38,419 nt of DNA from a virus, in IMG/VR virus record IMGVR_UViG_3300047455_000125, positions 1 through 38,419 of that record; one strand, given 5' to 3'. The position numbers and the translations under genes were made by a program. The notes under the pieces are model-generated. The model searched no databases. It was not told where the DNA came from and worked only from the letters and a program-made list of their open reading frames with translations. How positions within the stretch are numbered: position 1 is the first letter of the stretch; the number at the start of each line of letters is the position of its first letter. Of the stretch, positions 25,176-33,428 are shown in pieces.

Positions 25176-26607
25176 AGAAAATTTACAACAGTACCGTGAT
25201 AGAGTCTTAGATAGTAAAAGTAAGAGTTTCTGTGGTGCTAAATGGTATAATGCAACAACATGGCTAGGTAGTGGTACTACTGCTAGTTGTCACCATCCAC
25301 CTGCACATAAAATTCCTATTGTTGAAGTAGAAGCAAATCCAACAGCAATCCATAATACTGAGCATAAAAAAGAAATGCGCCGTATGATGCAGAATGGAGA
25401 ACGTCCACGTGAATGTGAATACTGTTGGAAAATGGAAGACATGGGTAAAGATGCAGTAAGTGATAGAACATTTAAAAGCATCATCTATACTGATGACGAA
25501 TTACAACAAGCATATCAAGCAGACGCAAACGAAAATACTAACCTCAAGACGTTTGAAATTGCATTTGATAGAGTGTGTAATCTTGCATGTTCATATTGTA
25601 ATGCTAGTTTTTCAACTACATGGGCTAAAGATATCAACAAAAATGGTCCTTATGAGAATCTAGTAAGTGATGGCGCAGGAGCATTTCATCAAAATGGTGA
25701 TTGGGCCCAACCGTATAAAAACGATGAGGACAATCCTTACATTCAAGCATTTTGGAAATGGTGGGATAACGGTCTAAGTGACAGCTTGCAAGAACTACGT
25801 GTTACAGGTGGCGAACCTTTGATGAGCGGAAACACTTGGAAATTGTTTGATTGGTTTAATGCGCAAGATACTAATATGAGATTTGCTATCAATAGTAATC
25901 TTATTGCTAAAGATGATATCATTGATAAGCTAATTGACAAAACACAAGGCATGAAACACTTTGATTTGTACACTAGTTGTGAAGCAGTTGGTGCTCAGGC
26001 TGAGTATATACGTGACGGACTTGATTACGAGTTATGGTTAAAAAACATTAAACGTATGCTAACAGAAGGAAATTGCAATGGCATCAATATTATGATGACC
26101 ATTAATAGTCTTTGTTTGTTTAGTATAACAGAATTTTTAGATGAAGTATACAAACTTAAAGAGCTTACACAGAGTAGAACTCCTACAGTAAGTGTTAACT
26201 TATTGCGTTTTCCTAGTTTTCAAAGCCCGTTAGCATTACCTAATCATATCAAAGATCATTGTCATGCTAATCTAAGCACCTGGTGGGAAGCAAACAAGCA
26301 TAAAGAAGGTTGGCACGAATTTGAAAAGGCAAGTATTGAACGTTTGATAGATTATCTTGTTACAGTAGATGCTCCGCATAGACGTACAAGTAACCCTGTA
26401 ACACTATGGCGCGACTTTAAAACATTTTATGCACAGTATGACAAGCGCCGAGGAAAAGACATCAATGTGTTTCCTGCAATTTTAACTGATTGGATTAACA
26501 GTATACCTAACACAGATATTGAAATACAAGAATTAGCAGAAAAAGAAGGTTGGATACTAAAACCAGATCCTAGGAATATTGATGATCCCCTTGCGTCCTA
26601 CGATTAA
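25159..26607 (+). CDS. Radical SAM enzyme with N-terminal auxiliary-cluster domain, tandem paralogue, 482 aa
   Basis: The core motif is C140-x3-C144-x2-C147 (VCNLACSYC), with GGEP at 217-220. The auxiliary cysteines C25, C44, C86 and C89 fall at exactly the same residue numbers as in the preceding protein, and CHHP.AHKIP and RPRECEYCW are shared, so the two are tandem duplicates. This one has about 20 additional residues at its C terminus (NTDIEIQELAEKEGW). Two related enzymes side by side could act on two positions of one substrate or form a heteromer. The start is set by AGAGGA at 25148-25153, 5 bases before the ATG, and overlaps the upstream gene by 17 bases. Confidence 0.85.
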   Translation: MPKKPEENLQQYRDRVLDSKSKSFCGAKWYNATTWLGSGTTASCHHPPAHKIPIVEVEANPTAIHNTEHKKEMRRMMQNGERPRECEYCWKMEDMGKDAVSDRTFKSIIYTDDELQQAYQADANENTNLKTFEIAFDRVCNLACSYCNASFSTTWAKDINKNGPYENLVSDGAGAFHQNGDWAQPYKNDEDNPYIQAFWKWWDNGLSDSLQELRVTGGEPLMSGNTWKLFDWFNAQDTNMRFAINSNLIAKDDIIDKLIDKTQGMKHFDLYTSCEAVGAQAEYIRDGLDYELWLKNIKRMLTEGNCNGINIMMTINSLCLFSITEFLDEVYKLKELTQSRTPTVSVNLLRFPSFQSPLALPNHIKDHCHANLSTWWEANKHKEGWHEFEKASIERLIDYLVTVDAPHRRTSNPVTLWRDFKTFYAQYDKRRGKDINVFPAILTDWINSIPNTDIEIQELAEKEGWILKPDPRNIDDPLASYD

Positions 26608-27937
26608 TCTGTATTACGATAAAATTATAGATGAAATGCCTGTACCAAATGGCATTTCATCTTACGACTTCAGTAATGACATACGTAGAATTCCATTAAA
26701 TGCTGATAAGAATTCTCCTTTTGATGTTACTACAGTATTGTTTAACGTATTAAAAGTCTTAAACGTCGAACGTGTTAATTTATTCTCAGGAAATGAAACA
26801 GCAAGTAATCTCTTTTATCCTTTAGATTTAAATAAAGGCACATCTTGGTATAATGTTGAATTTGAAAATCATATACCTGCAAAAGTTATTTCTAAAATTA
26901 GAAAAGGTAAGATGAAATTACTAATTTTTGCACCAAGATTATCTCACGATTACAGAGTGTTATGGAAATTAAGAACTCAACTTGATAAACTAGTCACCAA
27001 AGGAATAACTAAAGACAAAATTTATATTGTTTTAGGAGATCTTAATCGTGCATATCGAAAATTATTTGATAATCCTAATGTTTATGGTATAGATTGGTGG
27101 CAAATCTTTGCACAATTAGCATACAATAGCAGATACGGTATTAATGATACACATTGGGCATTTAGAGATCCGTCTTTTTATCTGCTGTCAAGTGATGAGT
27201 ATGAAAAAGAAAACTTTCAATTTGAAAATTGGAATCCAACACGAATTTTTACAGGGTTTACTGGTAATACTGCTACTCATAATACTGCTCTTATTAGCGA
27301 ATTGATATATAGGCAGTTAGATTCGTTTGGAGAGTATAGTTATAATTTAGAAAATAAACTTATACCTAGAGAACATGATAATTTTAGAATAATTGACAAA
27401 ACACAAGGTGAGGAATATGCTGCTAAAAAGCAAGAAATTATTTCTACCTTAACTTATGTTAAAAAAATAGATTATAATTTTAGTACATTAAAAAGAACTC
27501 CGCTAGTAGTTGACAAAAAACTCTACGAAGACAGTCTTATTAGCATTGTTAGTGGTTCGTATTCGCCTATGTTTGATAAATCATATCTAGATGAAATTAA
27601 TGTATTATCACCGGGGTTAGGTATATGGCGACAAATAGCCAAAGGACACCCCTTCATGGCACTAGGTTGTTTAAATACTATGGGATACGTAAGTGGCGAA
27701 GGATACTTTTTACCTACGCCAATTACAAATCAGTTTTATGATAGAGTCTCAAAGACAACACAAAAAGTTAAACTAATGTGTAACAGTATTGAACTAATGA
27801 CGCAGTTTAGCACACAAGAAATAAAAGATAAAGTAGAAGAATTGATTCCGTTTATGGATAGAAACAAGCAAAAGTTTTTTAATATGAAACATCAACGTAA
27901 GTTTGAAAAACTTTTTAGTGAGATGAAATATGAATGA
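26582..27937 (+). CDS. Possible GT-B-like glycosyltransferase, 451 aa
   Basis: The N-terminal 300 residues contain alternating strands and helices (KMKLLIFAPRLSHDYRVLW, KIYIVLGDLN) consistent with a Rossmann-like domain. Residues about 319-377 carry the block SLISIVSGSYSP, then LGIWRQIAKGHPFMALG, then GYVSGEGYF. This resembles the conserved EKT-x-K-P-I...PF(I/M)..G...L...G(F/Y) motif of exostosin- and GT10-like glycosyltransferases and related phage proteins. The Glu-Lys-Thr part is not conserved, so function is uncertain. An in-frame TTG lies at 26579, but AGGA at 26572-26575 is 6 bases from ATG 26582, which I prefer. It overlaps the upstream gene by 26 bases and lies between two radical SAM genes. 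Confidence 0.5.
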   Translation: MIPLRPTINLYYDKIIDEMPVPNGISSYDFSNDIRRIPLNADKNSPFDVTTVLFNVLKVLNVERVNLFSGNETASNLFYPLDLNKGTSWYNVEFENHIPAKVISKIRKGKMKLLIFAPRLSHDYRVLWKLRTQLDKLVTKGITKDKIYIVLGDLNRAYRKLFDNPNVYGIDWWQIFAQLAYNSRYGINDTHWAFRDPSFYLLSSDEYEKENFQFENWNPTRIFTGFTGNTATHNTALISELIYRQLDSFGEYSYNLENKLIPREHDNFRIIDKTQGEEYAAKKQEIISTLTYVKKIDYNFSTLKRTPLVVDKKLYEDSLISIVSGSYSPMFDKSYLDEINVLSPGLGIWRQIAKGHPFMALGCLNTMGYVSGEGYFLPTPITNQFYDRVSKTTQKVKLMCNSIELMTQFSTQEIKDKVEELIPFMDRNKQKFFNMKHQRKFEKLFSEMKYE

Positions 27938-29195
27938 TGATTTAAAAAATAGTCCCGGATTTTGCGTAGCGCCTTGGATGCACTTGCATGTTATTAACGA
28001 TGGCAGGTCGTTTGCGTGTTGTCAGACTCCTTTGCGTGAAGAAAATAGTTTTGGTAATGTTAAGCATCAAAAACTAATTGACGTAGTTAATAGCGATCGA
28101 GCAAAGAAGATGCGTAAAGATATGCTAGACGGTAAGCCATTGCCTAGTGCGTGTGAACGTTGTGTATCAAAACAGCAGAACAATTTAAACACAATGCGAA
28201 CTGGGTTAAACAGTAAGTGGTTTGATGAAACTAAAGATCTAATTGCTAGCACAGCAGACGATGGCAGTATACCAGAATTACAATTAAAGTATTGGGACTT
28301 CCGTTTTAGTAATTATTGCAATCTTGCATGTACAACGTGCTCGCCTCTGTTCAGTACACAATGGTCAAACGATTTTCAAAAGCTACATCCTGGTGCAGAC
28401 AAGTACAGTGACACAAAACTTATTGATCTAAAAGAAGCAAACGTATTCTGGGAAGACATTGAAGAAAATCTTGAAACAATGAAAGAAATACACTTTGCAG
28501 GCGGTGAACCTTTGATTATGCCCGAGCATTGGCGTATTCTTAAAATGCTTGATGAAAAAGAAAAGTATGATATTGATTTACGCTATAGTACAAACGGTAC
28601 CACATTAGGTAAAGGAAAAGAGAATATCTTAGATTACTGGAAGAAATTTAATTATGTTCATTTAAGTATAAGCATTGATGGTGCCGGAGATGCGTTTGAA
28701 CATATTAGATATAAAGGAAAATGGGATAGTACTTTAGAAAACCTTAAAAAGATTAGATCTAGCGGTGTAGTAGACTACTGGTTTCATCCAACTGTTAGTA
28801 TCCTTAATATATTTAGACTTACAGAGTTACACGCAGAATTGCATAAGAACGATTTAATGCCATTAGAAAGCGTACATCCTCGACGAGGGTTTTACATGGA
28901 AAATTATTGGGTAGATAGGTTTCATTTAAATCCGTTGTTTACACCTGATTACTACAGTATTACAGTGTTGCCAGAATTATTAAAAGAACAAGCAGCAGAT
29001 AAAATAACAAAGTATGGTAAGAAGTTAGAAGCTGATACAGGCATACCGTTTAGTGGCTGGCAGAACATTATAGACTTTATGTACCAACATGATAATAGTC
29101 ATTTATGGAAACAGTTTAAATGGAAATCAAAACAAATTGATGACATTCGCGATACAGATGTATTCAAATTAAATCCGGAGTTAAACAATGGCTAG
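27930..29195 (+). CDS. Radical SAM enzyme with N-terminal SPASM-like domain, 421 aa
   Basis: Residues 10-78 read like a complete SPASM motif moved to the front: FCVAPWMHLHV (C12), DGRSFACCQTP (C30, C31), FGNV, LIDVVNSDRAKKMRKDML and SACERC (C75, C78). The radical SAM core follows with C130-x3-C134-x2-C137 (YCNLACTTC) and FAGGEP ending at 194. RYSTNGT and SISIDGAG are typical strands of the core barrel. The C-terminal region (DNSHLWKQFKWKSKQIDDIR) is shared in outline with the radical SAM enzyme at 35954. Two iron-sulfur clusters are expected. It overlaps both neighbours by 8 bases, the downstream one being the SGNH hydrolase, so tight co-expression is likely. The substrate is unknown. Confidence 0.85.
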   Translation: MNDDLKNSPGFCVAPWMHLHVINDGRSFACCQTPLREENSFGNVKHQKLIDVVNSDRAKKMRKDMLDGKPLPSACERCVSKQQNNLNTMRTGLNSKWFDETKDLIASTADDGSIPELQLKYWDFRFSNYCNLACTTCSPLFSTQWSNDFQKLHPGADKYSDTKLIDLKEANVFWEDIEENLETMKEIHFAGGEPLIMPEHWRILKMLDEKEKYDIDLRYSTNGTTLGKGKENILDYWKKFNYVHLSISIDGAGDAFEHIRYKGKWDSTLENLKKIRSSGVVDYWFHPTVSILNIFRLTELHAELHKNDLMPLESVHPRRGFYMENYWVDRFHLNPLFTPDYYSITVLPELLKEQAADKITKYGKKLEADTGIPFSGWQNIIDFMYQHDNSHLWKQFKWKSKQIDDIRDTDVFKLNPELNNG

Positions 29196-30015
29196 AGGAA
29201 CTGACTTTGTACCATATCTTAGAACTTCACCTTCTAATATAAAGTCAGTTAGTGACCTCCGTGTATTCGGCAAAACACATCAGGTGTTTAAACAAAAACT
29301 TTCTTTTGTTAAACAAGGGTTTGAATTATTAGCATGTAATCAAGCAGAAGAAGAATTATTAGATCCTAAAACAGATTGGAAGTATTACATTAATGAATAC
29401 AACTTTAGGAATGAATGGGACTTAAACTCTAAAAAAGAAACAATTGGTTTTTTTGGTTGCAGCTTTACATTCGGTGAAGGTATTCATAATGACGATATGT
29501 TTGTTAATATTATTAGCGAAGCATTAGATATGAATCCTATAAATGTAGGAATGGGTGGCGCAGGATTAGAAAGAACTGTAAGAACATTTGCAGCAGCAGC
29601 TCAAGTAATTGATTTTGACTATGCAGTATTTACATTACCTGCTTGGTCGCGTCAAATGCATTTAACTCCTCAAGGGGAAATAATTAATATTATTCCGTAT
29701 TGGCCTCATCATGATTATGAAAAATTAAATCAACTGTTTACATCTGTTGATGAAGATTTTTTTATTAATCAAGCAATAACATATGTTAATTGGATAAGCG
29801 ACATAGCAAAAGCAAACAATATAAAGATAGTATTATCATCATGGGATCATCCATTAAATGAATTATGCAAATTAATGTTTCCTGAACATACAGTTAATCC
29901 TTTTCCTAATATTGATGATAAATGTGCAAGAGATAAAATGCACCCTGGACCAAAGTCTCAAGCAGCACATGCAGAGCAAGTTATAAAGGCATTTAATGAT
30001 AGAGCTTGGGTTTAG
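29188..30015 (+). CDS. SGNH/GDSL-type hydrolase or acyltransferase, 275 aa
   Basis: FFGCSFTFGEG at residues 88-98 is the block I nucleophile motif, with Ser92. NVGMGGAGLER at 119-129 fits block II, and RDKMHPGPKSQAAHA supplies the block V pair D249 and H252. A clear block III GxND is not seen, as is common in diverged members. Such enzymes remove or add acetyl or other acyl groups, often on sugars. There is no signal peptide, so it should act in the infected cell's cytoplasm or within the virion. Next to glycosyltransferases and radical SAM enzymes, an O-acetyl-sugar esterase or transferase is a reasonable guess, but the substrate is not determined. GGAG at 29177-29180 lies 7 bases before the ATG. 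Confidence 0.75.
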   Translation: MARGTDFVPYLRTSPSNIKSVSDLRVFGKTHQVFKQKLSFVKQGFELLACNQAEEELLDPKTDWKYYINEYNFRNEWDLNSKKETIGFFGCSFTFGEGIHNDDMFVNIISEALDMNPINVGMGGAGLERTVRTFAAAAQVIDFDYAVFTLPAWSRQMHLTPQGEIINIIPYWPHHDYEKLNQLFTSVDEDFFINQAITYVNWISDIAKANNIKIVLSSWDHPLNELCKLMFPEHTVNPFPNIDDKCARDKMHPGPKSQAAHAEQVIKAFNDRAWV

Positions 30016-30964
30016 AAATACAAATAATGATATTAAATATATTAATATAAAACCAGACAACAGTGAAGTAGCAAACGTCTGGTTAAGTCAACTTGACTAT
30101 CTGCTAGCAACACATAATCGAAAAATATTTCAAAAGAATTTTAGCCTATTAGGATTTCATAATAACTATAGAACTGTAGATCATATTTGCAATGACCTTG
30201 ATAGAAGTATTGCAACAATTAACTATTATAGTAAGTATAAAATAGTAGAAAATTTTGGACCTCTTCGCACTAGGTATGATCAAGAATTATTAAATATTTT
30301 ACATCATCATTTTGAAGTAATGCAGGGACAATTATGGAATCCAGGTAGTGAATTAACAACTGCTAACGGCGATACTAGACTTGCTATTTGTTATTTAAAT
30401 CATTGCTGCCATGAATTAGAAGCATGGTACGAAACTGAAAACATTCGAGATGACGGGTATACAAATGGTTACTTTTATTATAACTTACTTGGAGTAACTG
30501 AGCGTATAGAATTAGATCCAGCGTTTAAAAAAGACTTTGTTAAAGAAGTTGATGACGGATTAGTATATTTGCATTATGCACAAACTGGTAAAACTTGGTA
30601 TGAAGCATATCTAGACAATGACGATGTAGTAACAGCAGACGGCATATCAGAACATCGTGTGATTAGTGGAGAGTTTAATTGTTACTTTGGTACAGGATAC
30701 GAATTACCATCTGATGATAAGTTTACAACTTGGTTAGAGTCTAAAGGAGTAGATCCTAAAGATGAACAACTTGCATTAGGTTATGCACCTGTTGGCCGAA
30801 TACAAAATATGCCATTTAACGAAGCTATCGACTTTTTTAAAGAATATACAGATTTTTACAGCATTGAATTTAATAAAAAACGTATAGAGTATGACTTTAG
30901 ACATGCAGACACATCCTATATTAAGTTACTAACAGATATGTGGAGCAAATGGGGCCAAGCATGA
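29996..30964 (+). CDS. Hypothetical protein, 322 aa
   Basis: No family is recognised. The product is acidic and aromatic-rich. Notable blocks are LLGFHNNYRTVDHICNDLDR, a helix NILHHHFEVMQGQLWNP, CYLNHCCHELEAWYE near residue 136, and FNCYFGTGYELPSDDKF near residue 225. The cysteines do not form a radical SAM or zinc-binding pattern I can name. No membrane segment is present. The histidine- and acid-rich helix around LNHCCHELE could bind a metal, but that is speculation. The start lies 20 bases inside the SGNH gene, with AAGG 7 bases upstream, and the end overlaps the next gene as ATGA. It should therefore be made in step with the SGNH hydrolase and the next unknown. Confidence 0.65.
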   Translation: MIELGFRNTNNDIKYINIKPDNSEVANVWLSQLDYLLATHNRKIFQKNFSLLGFHNNYRTVDHICNDLDRSIATINYYSKYKIVENFGPLRTRYDQELLNILHHHFEVMQGQLWNPGSELTTANGDTRLAICYLNHCCHELEAWYETENIRDDGYTNGYFYYNLLGVTERIELDPAFKKDFVKEVDDGLVYLHYAQTGKTWYEAYLDNDDVVTADGISEHRVISGEFNCYFGTGYELPSDDKFTTWLESKGVDPKDEQLALGYAPVGRIQNMPFNEAIDFFKEYTDFYSIEFNKKRIEYDFRHADTSYIKLLTDMWSKWGQA

Positions 30965-31767
30965 TTATTAAACATCTTCCAAATTCAGACTCACATGAAA
31001 GATTGTTTTTTAACTACAAGCATCAAAATGAATATTTAGGGTTAGCAACAGTTAATAAAGATATGCTATCGTATGATACAGTAGGAAATATTAAGAATGA
31101 AATTAAAGAATTTCTAACAATCGGACTGTTTACTAGTATTAATTGGGATAATATTTCTGTAGATAATTTTGAACAATACAAAAGCGAATATAAAGTTCCT
31201 ATTGAGAACTATTGTAAATTAGTATGGTTAACAAAGGATTATATTACAAATCAGTCTTTCAAAAACCCGTTAGGAGTGCATTGGGATACTAGAGAAAACA
31301 AATGGGTAATACATCCAGGCGGCTCTCGACAAAAAATTATAGATTTATTTCATACAGGACCTTTGGAAATTTTAGCATTTAACACAGGAGGAATCGAATT
31401 AAATTTCGATAGAGTATTTTTAAATTATACTGAACTTAAAAGTTATTTTAAGCAATATGAAATGTACTTGTGCGTAGTAGCAGACCAAGGCAGTCTTATA
31501 CCCCATGTACATTTTAATAAAAATGATACTATTATTAATGAAGTACATCGATATTATTTAAAATTAAAAAAGTTTTTTGCAAAAACTAACCTAGTTGCTA
31601 ATTTTGATTTAACTGAGTTTGGATACACTGTTCCTAGAAAGTATAGAAATACTATTAATATCACTATAAAAGATTCAACAAGTTTAAAGCAACAGATTCA
31701 AGCATTATGTCTAGTACCTAGCTTTGATACATTTAACAATTACGGAGTAAAAATTGAGCGTACCTAA
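30961..31767 (+). CDS. Hypothetical protein, 268 aa
   Basis: The function is unknown. The start chosen is ATG 30961, which overlaps the previous stop as ATGA; a GTG at 30940 would add seven residues (MEQMGPS) but breaks the overlap pattern of the operon. The product opens MIIKHLPNSDSHERLFFNY. Its most distinctive block, near residue 115, is GVHWDTRENKWVIHPGGSRQ followed by KIIDLF, which recalls in outline the N/H-P-G-x-x-R motif of ParB/Srx-like nucleotide-binding domains, though one short motif is not enough to assign it. A later block reads VADQGSLIPHVHFNKND. No membrane segment or Cys cluster. Coupling to the radical SAM gene downstream suggests a joint task. Confidence 0.6.
   Translation: MIIKHLPNSDSHERLFFNYKHQNEYLGLATVNKDMLSYDTVGNIKNEIKEFLTIGLFTSINWDNISVDNFEQYKSEYKVPIENYCKLVWLTKDYITNQSFKNPLGVHWDTRENKWVIHPGGSRQKIIDLFHTGPLEILAFNTGGIELNFDRVFLNYTELKSYFKQYEMYLCVVADQGSLIPHVHFNKNDTIINEVHRYYLKLKKFFAKTNLVANFDLTEFGYTVPRKYRNTINITIKDSTSLKQQIQALCLVPSFDTFNNYGVKIERT
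31744..31747 (+). promoter_or_regulatory. Ribosome binding site supporting the TTG start at 31754
   Basis: GGAG lies six bases upstream of TTG 31754. The reading frame has no ATG before the radical SAM cysteines, so this site decides in favour of a TTG start. Confidence 0.55.
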
Positions 31768-32719
31768 TTTAGAACGTGCAGTAGTAGAAGTGTTTGGCGG
31801 CTGCAATTATAAATGTCAAATGTGTCCACAAACTACCGGCAGGGGTAAAGACTGGACACGCAAAATGCCTTTAGATATGTTTATTAACATATTAGATCAA
31901 CTACCAGGCAAGCCAGTAATCAACCTTGAAGGATCAGGGGAACCTACTATGGCAAAAGACCTGCCTTTATATATCGAACAATGCACTAAGCGAGGCTTTC
32001 CTAGTTTTATGTATAGTAATGGTAGTTTCTTTAGTGGGCACTTCATGCAAGATTGTGTTGATGCAGGCCTAAGTTTTGCTAGATTTAGTTGTATAGGGTA
32101 TAACAAAGAAAAGTATAAAGAATGGATGGCAGTAGATAACTTTGAACTTCTTAAAACTAATGTAATAAAAGCAAAAGAATACATCAAAGAATCTAACAGT
32201 AATTGTGTAATAAGCAGTTATCATTTAATACTTGATAACAATCAAGTAGACTATGAAGTAGAACAATACAGAAATAATTTTATTGGTCCTACTGGTAGCA
32301 TAGGCTACATATGGAAAATGCATAACTGGAGCGGAAACTATCAGCCTTTATATTTACGTGATCCTAGCAAACGCAGAACTTGCGGCCGCCCGTTTGCTCC
32401 TGAAATTACAATACGTAGTGGAGGTAACGGAGGTTTAAAAGGTGCAGTTACACCTTGCTGTCAAACAATGGGTCCTCCTAACGAAAGCAAAAGTGTGCTA
32501 GGACATGTGCAAAATCAAACCATAGAAGAAATATGGTACGGAGACGAATATAACAAACTTCGTAAAGCACACGAAATGAAAGATTTTGATAGTATAGACT
32601 ATTGTAAGAATTGCGATTTTCTTTATGACGATCCGGAAGTACTTGTTTGGTCAAATGATAAAACAGCAACTCCTTATCATATGCTAGGTACAAACTTTAG
32701 TCTAAAAGATTTTAGTTGA
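31754..32719 (+). CDS. Radical SAM enzyme with C-terminal SPASM domain, 321 aa
   Basis: This has the canonical order. C17-x3-C21-x2-C24 (GCNYKCQMC) lies at the N terminus, followed by EGSGEP at 59-64 in place of GGEP. The SPASM domain spans about 210-290: C210 (TCGRPF), GAVTPCCQ (C235, C236), VLGHV, IEEIWYGDEYNKLRKA and YCKNC (C284, C287). It closely follows the pattern of SPASM enzymes that act on peptides (anSME, PqqE) and of others used in sugar or cofactor tailoring. It starts at TTG within the previous gene. Its TGA stop lies inside the -35 element of the next promoter, so it ends the first transcription unit. Confidence 0.85.
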   Translation: MSVPNLERAVVEVFGGCNYKCQMCPQTTGRGKDWTRKMPLDMFINILDQLPGKPVINLEGSGEPTMAKDLPLYIEQCTKRGFPSFMYSNGSFFSGHFMQDCVDAGLSFARFSCIGYNKEKYKEWMAVDNFELLKTNVIKAKEYIKESNSNCVISSYHLILDNNQVDYEVEQYRNNFIGPTGSIGYIWKMHNWSGNYQPLYLRDPSKRRTCGRPFAPEITIRSGGNGGLKGAVTPCCQTMGPPNESKSVLGHVQNQTIEEIWYGDEYNKLRKAHEMKDFDSIDYCKNCDFLYDDPEVLVWSNDKTATPYHMLGTNFSLKDFS

Positions 32720-32726
32720 CAACTAA
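32712..32726. promoter_or_regulatory. 15-bp palindrome over the -35 element: possible operator
   Basis: TTAGTTG-A-CAACTAA has perfect 7-base arms and a single central base, centred on the -35 element. Part of the symmetry comes free with TTGACAA, but four extra matched pairs extend it. Its sequence differs from the repeat at 20263. Confidence 0.3.
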
Positions 32727-32744
32727 TTTTAAAAGTAGTATAAT
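32716..32744 (+). promoter_or_regulatory. Exact-consensus sigma70 promoter inside the island, probably giving a leaderless mRNA
   Basis: TTGACA at 32716-32721 and TATAAT at 32739-32744 are exact consensus elements with a 17-base spacer. Transcription is expected 6-8 bases after the -10 element, at or next to the ATG at 32751, so the transcript would lack a ribosome site. Read-through from the upstream promoter may also contribute. Confidence 0.8.
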
Positions 32745-32750
32745 AATAAC

Positions 32751-33428
32751 ATGTATGATATTGTCTTTATAAGTTACAACGAACCAGAAGCAGAAAATAA
32801 TTGGCAAAATTTAAAAGCACGATTTCCTAGAGCAAAACGTGTAGACGGTGTAAAAGGAATACATCAAGCACACATTGCCGCAGCTAAAAAATGTTTTACT
32901 AAAATGTTTTGGGTAGTTGATGCTGACGCAACAGTATTAGAAGAATTTAATTTTACTCATAAAGTAGACGATTATGATTTAGAAACTGTGCATGTATGGC
33001 GCAGTAAAAATCCTGTTAATGATTTAGTATATGGGTACGGTGGTGTAAAATTACTTCCTAGAAAACTTACATTAGAGATGGATTTAACAAAGACTGATAT
33101 GACAACAAGTATTAGTCAGTATTTTAAAGCAATGCCAGAAGTATCTAATATTACATCATTTAATGTAGATCCTTTTAATACTTGGAAAAGTGCATTTAGA
33201 GAATGTGCTAAATTAGCAAGTAAAACAATTGACAGACAAAACGAGGAAGAGACAAATGAAAGACTTAAAACTTGGACAACCGTGGGACACGATAGACCAT
33301 TTGGTGAATATGCAGTGGCAGGTGCTAGGTCTGGCATGGAGTTTGGCTTTTCTAGCAGCAGTGATATTTTCTTAATAAACGACTTTGATTGGTTGCATGA
33401 ACAATTTTCAAAACATACCGTGGGATAA
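32751..33428 (+). CDS. Glycosyltransferase-like protein, short paralogue of the protein at 22888, 225 aa
   Basis: MYDIVFISYNEPEAENNW aligns with DIIFLSYDEPNAEKNY of the 302-residue paralogue, which fixes the start at ATG 32751. FWVVDADATVLEEF at residues 53-66 gives the DAD site (57-59). NDLVYGYGGVKLL and the C-terminal AGARSG....INDFDWL also match. The protein ends just after the DFDWL block, so it lacks roughly 60 residues present in the paralogue, and its last 32 bases overlap the next radical SAM gene. It is the first gene after a strong promoter. Membership of the same putative transferase family is solid; activity and substrate are not known. Confidence 0.6.
   Translation: MYDIVFISYNEPEAENNWQNLKARFPRAKRVDGVKGIHQAHIAAAKKCFTKMFWVVDADATVLEEFNFTHKVDDYDLETVHVWRSKNPVNDLVYGYGGVKLLPRKLTLEMDLTKTDMTTSISQYFKAMPEVSNITSFNVDPFNTWKSAFRECAKLASKTIDRQNEEETNERLKTWTTVGHDRPFGEYAVAGARSGMEFGFSSSSDIFLINDFDWLHEQFSKHTVG
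33256..33375 (+). CDS. Candidate nested small membrane protein, 39 aa
   Basis: This short frame lies inside the 3' part of the glycosyltransferase-like gene, in a different phase and in the same phase as the radical SAM gene that starts 22 bases later. GAGGA at 33243-33247 is well placed before the ATG. The product starts MKDLKLGQPWDTIDHLV and ends with a hydrophobic stretch, VLGLAWSLAFLAAVIFS, long enough to span a membrane. The host frame here is conserved with its paralogue, so the nested frame could be a coincidence. Confidence 0.25.
   Translation: MKDLKLGQPWDTIDHLVNMQWQVLGLAWSLAFLAAVIFS

Noticed and set aside
30940-30942. GTG start for the 268-residue unknown gene
   Set aside because: The ATG at 30961 gives the ATGA overlap used across the operon; the extra seven residues have no support.
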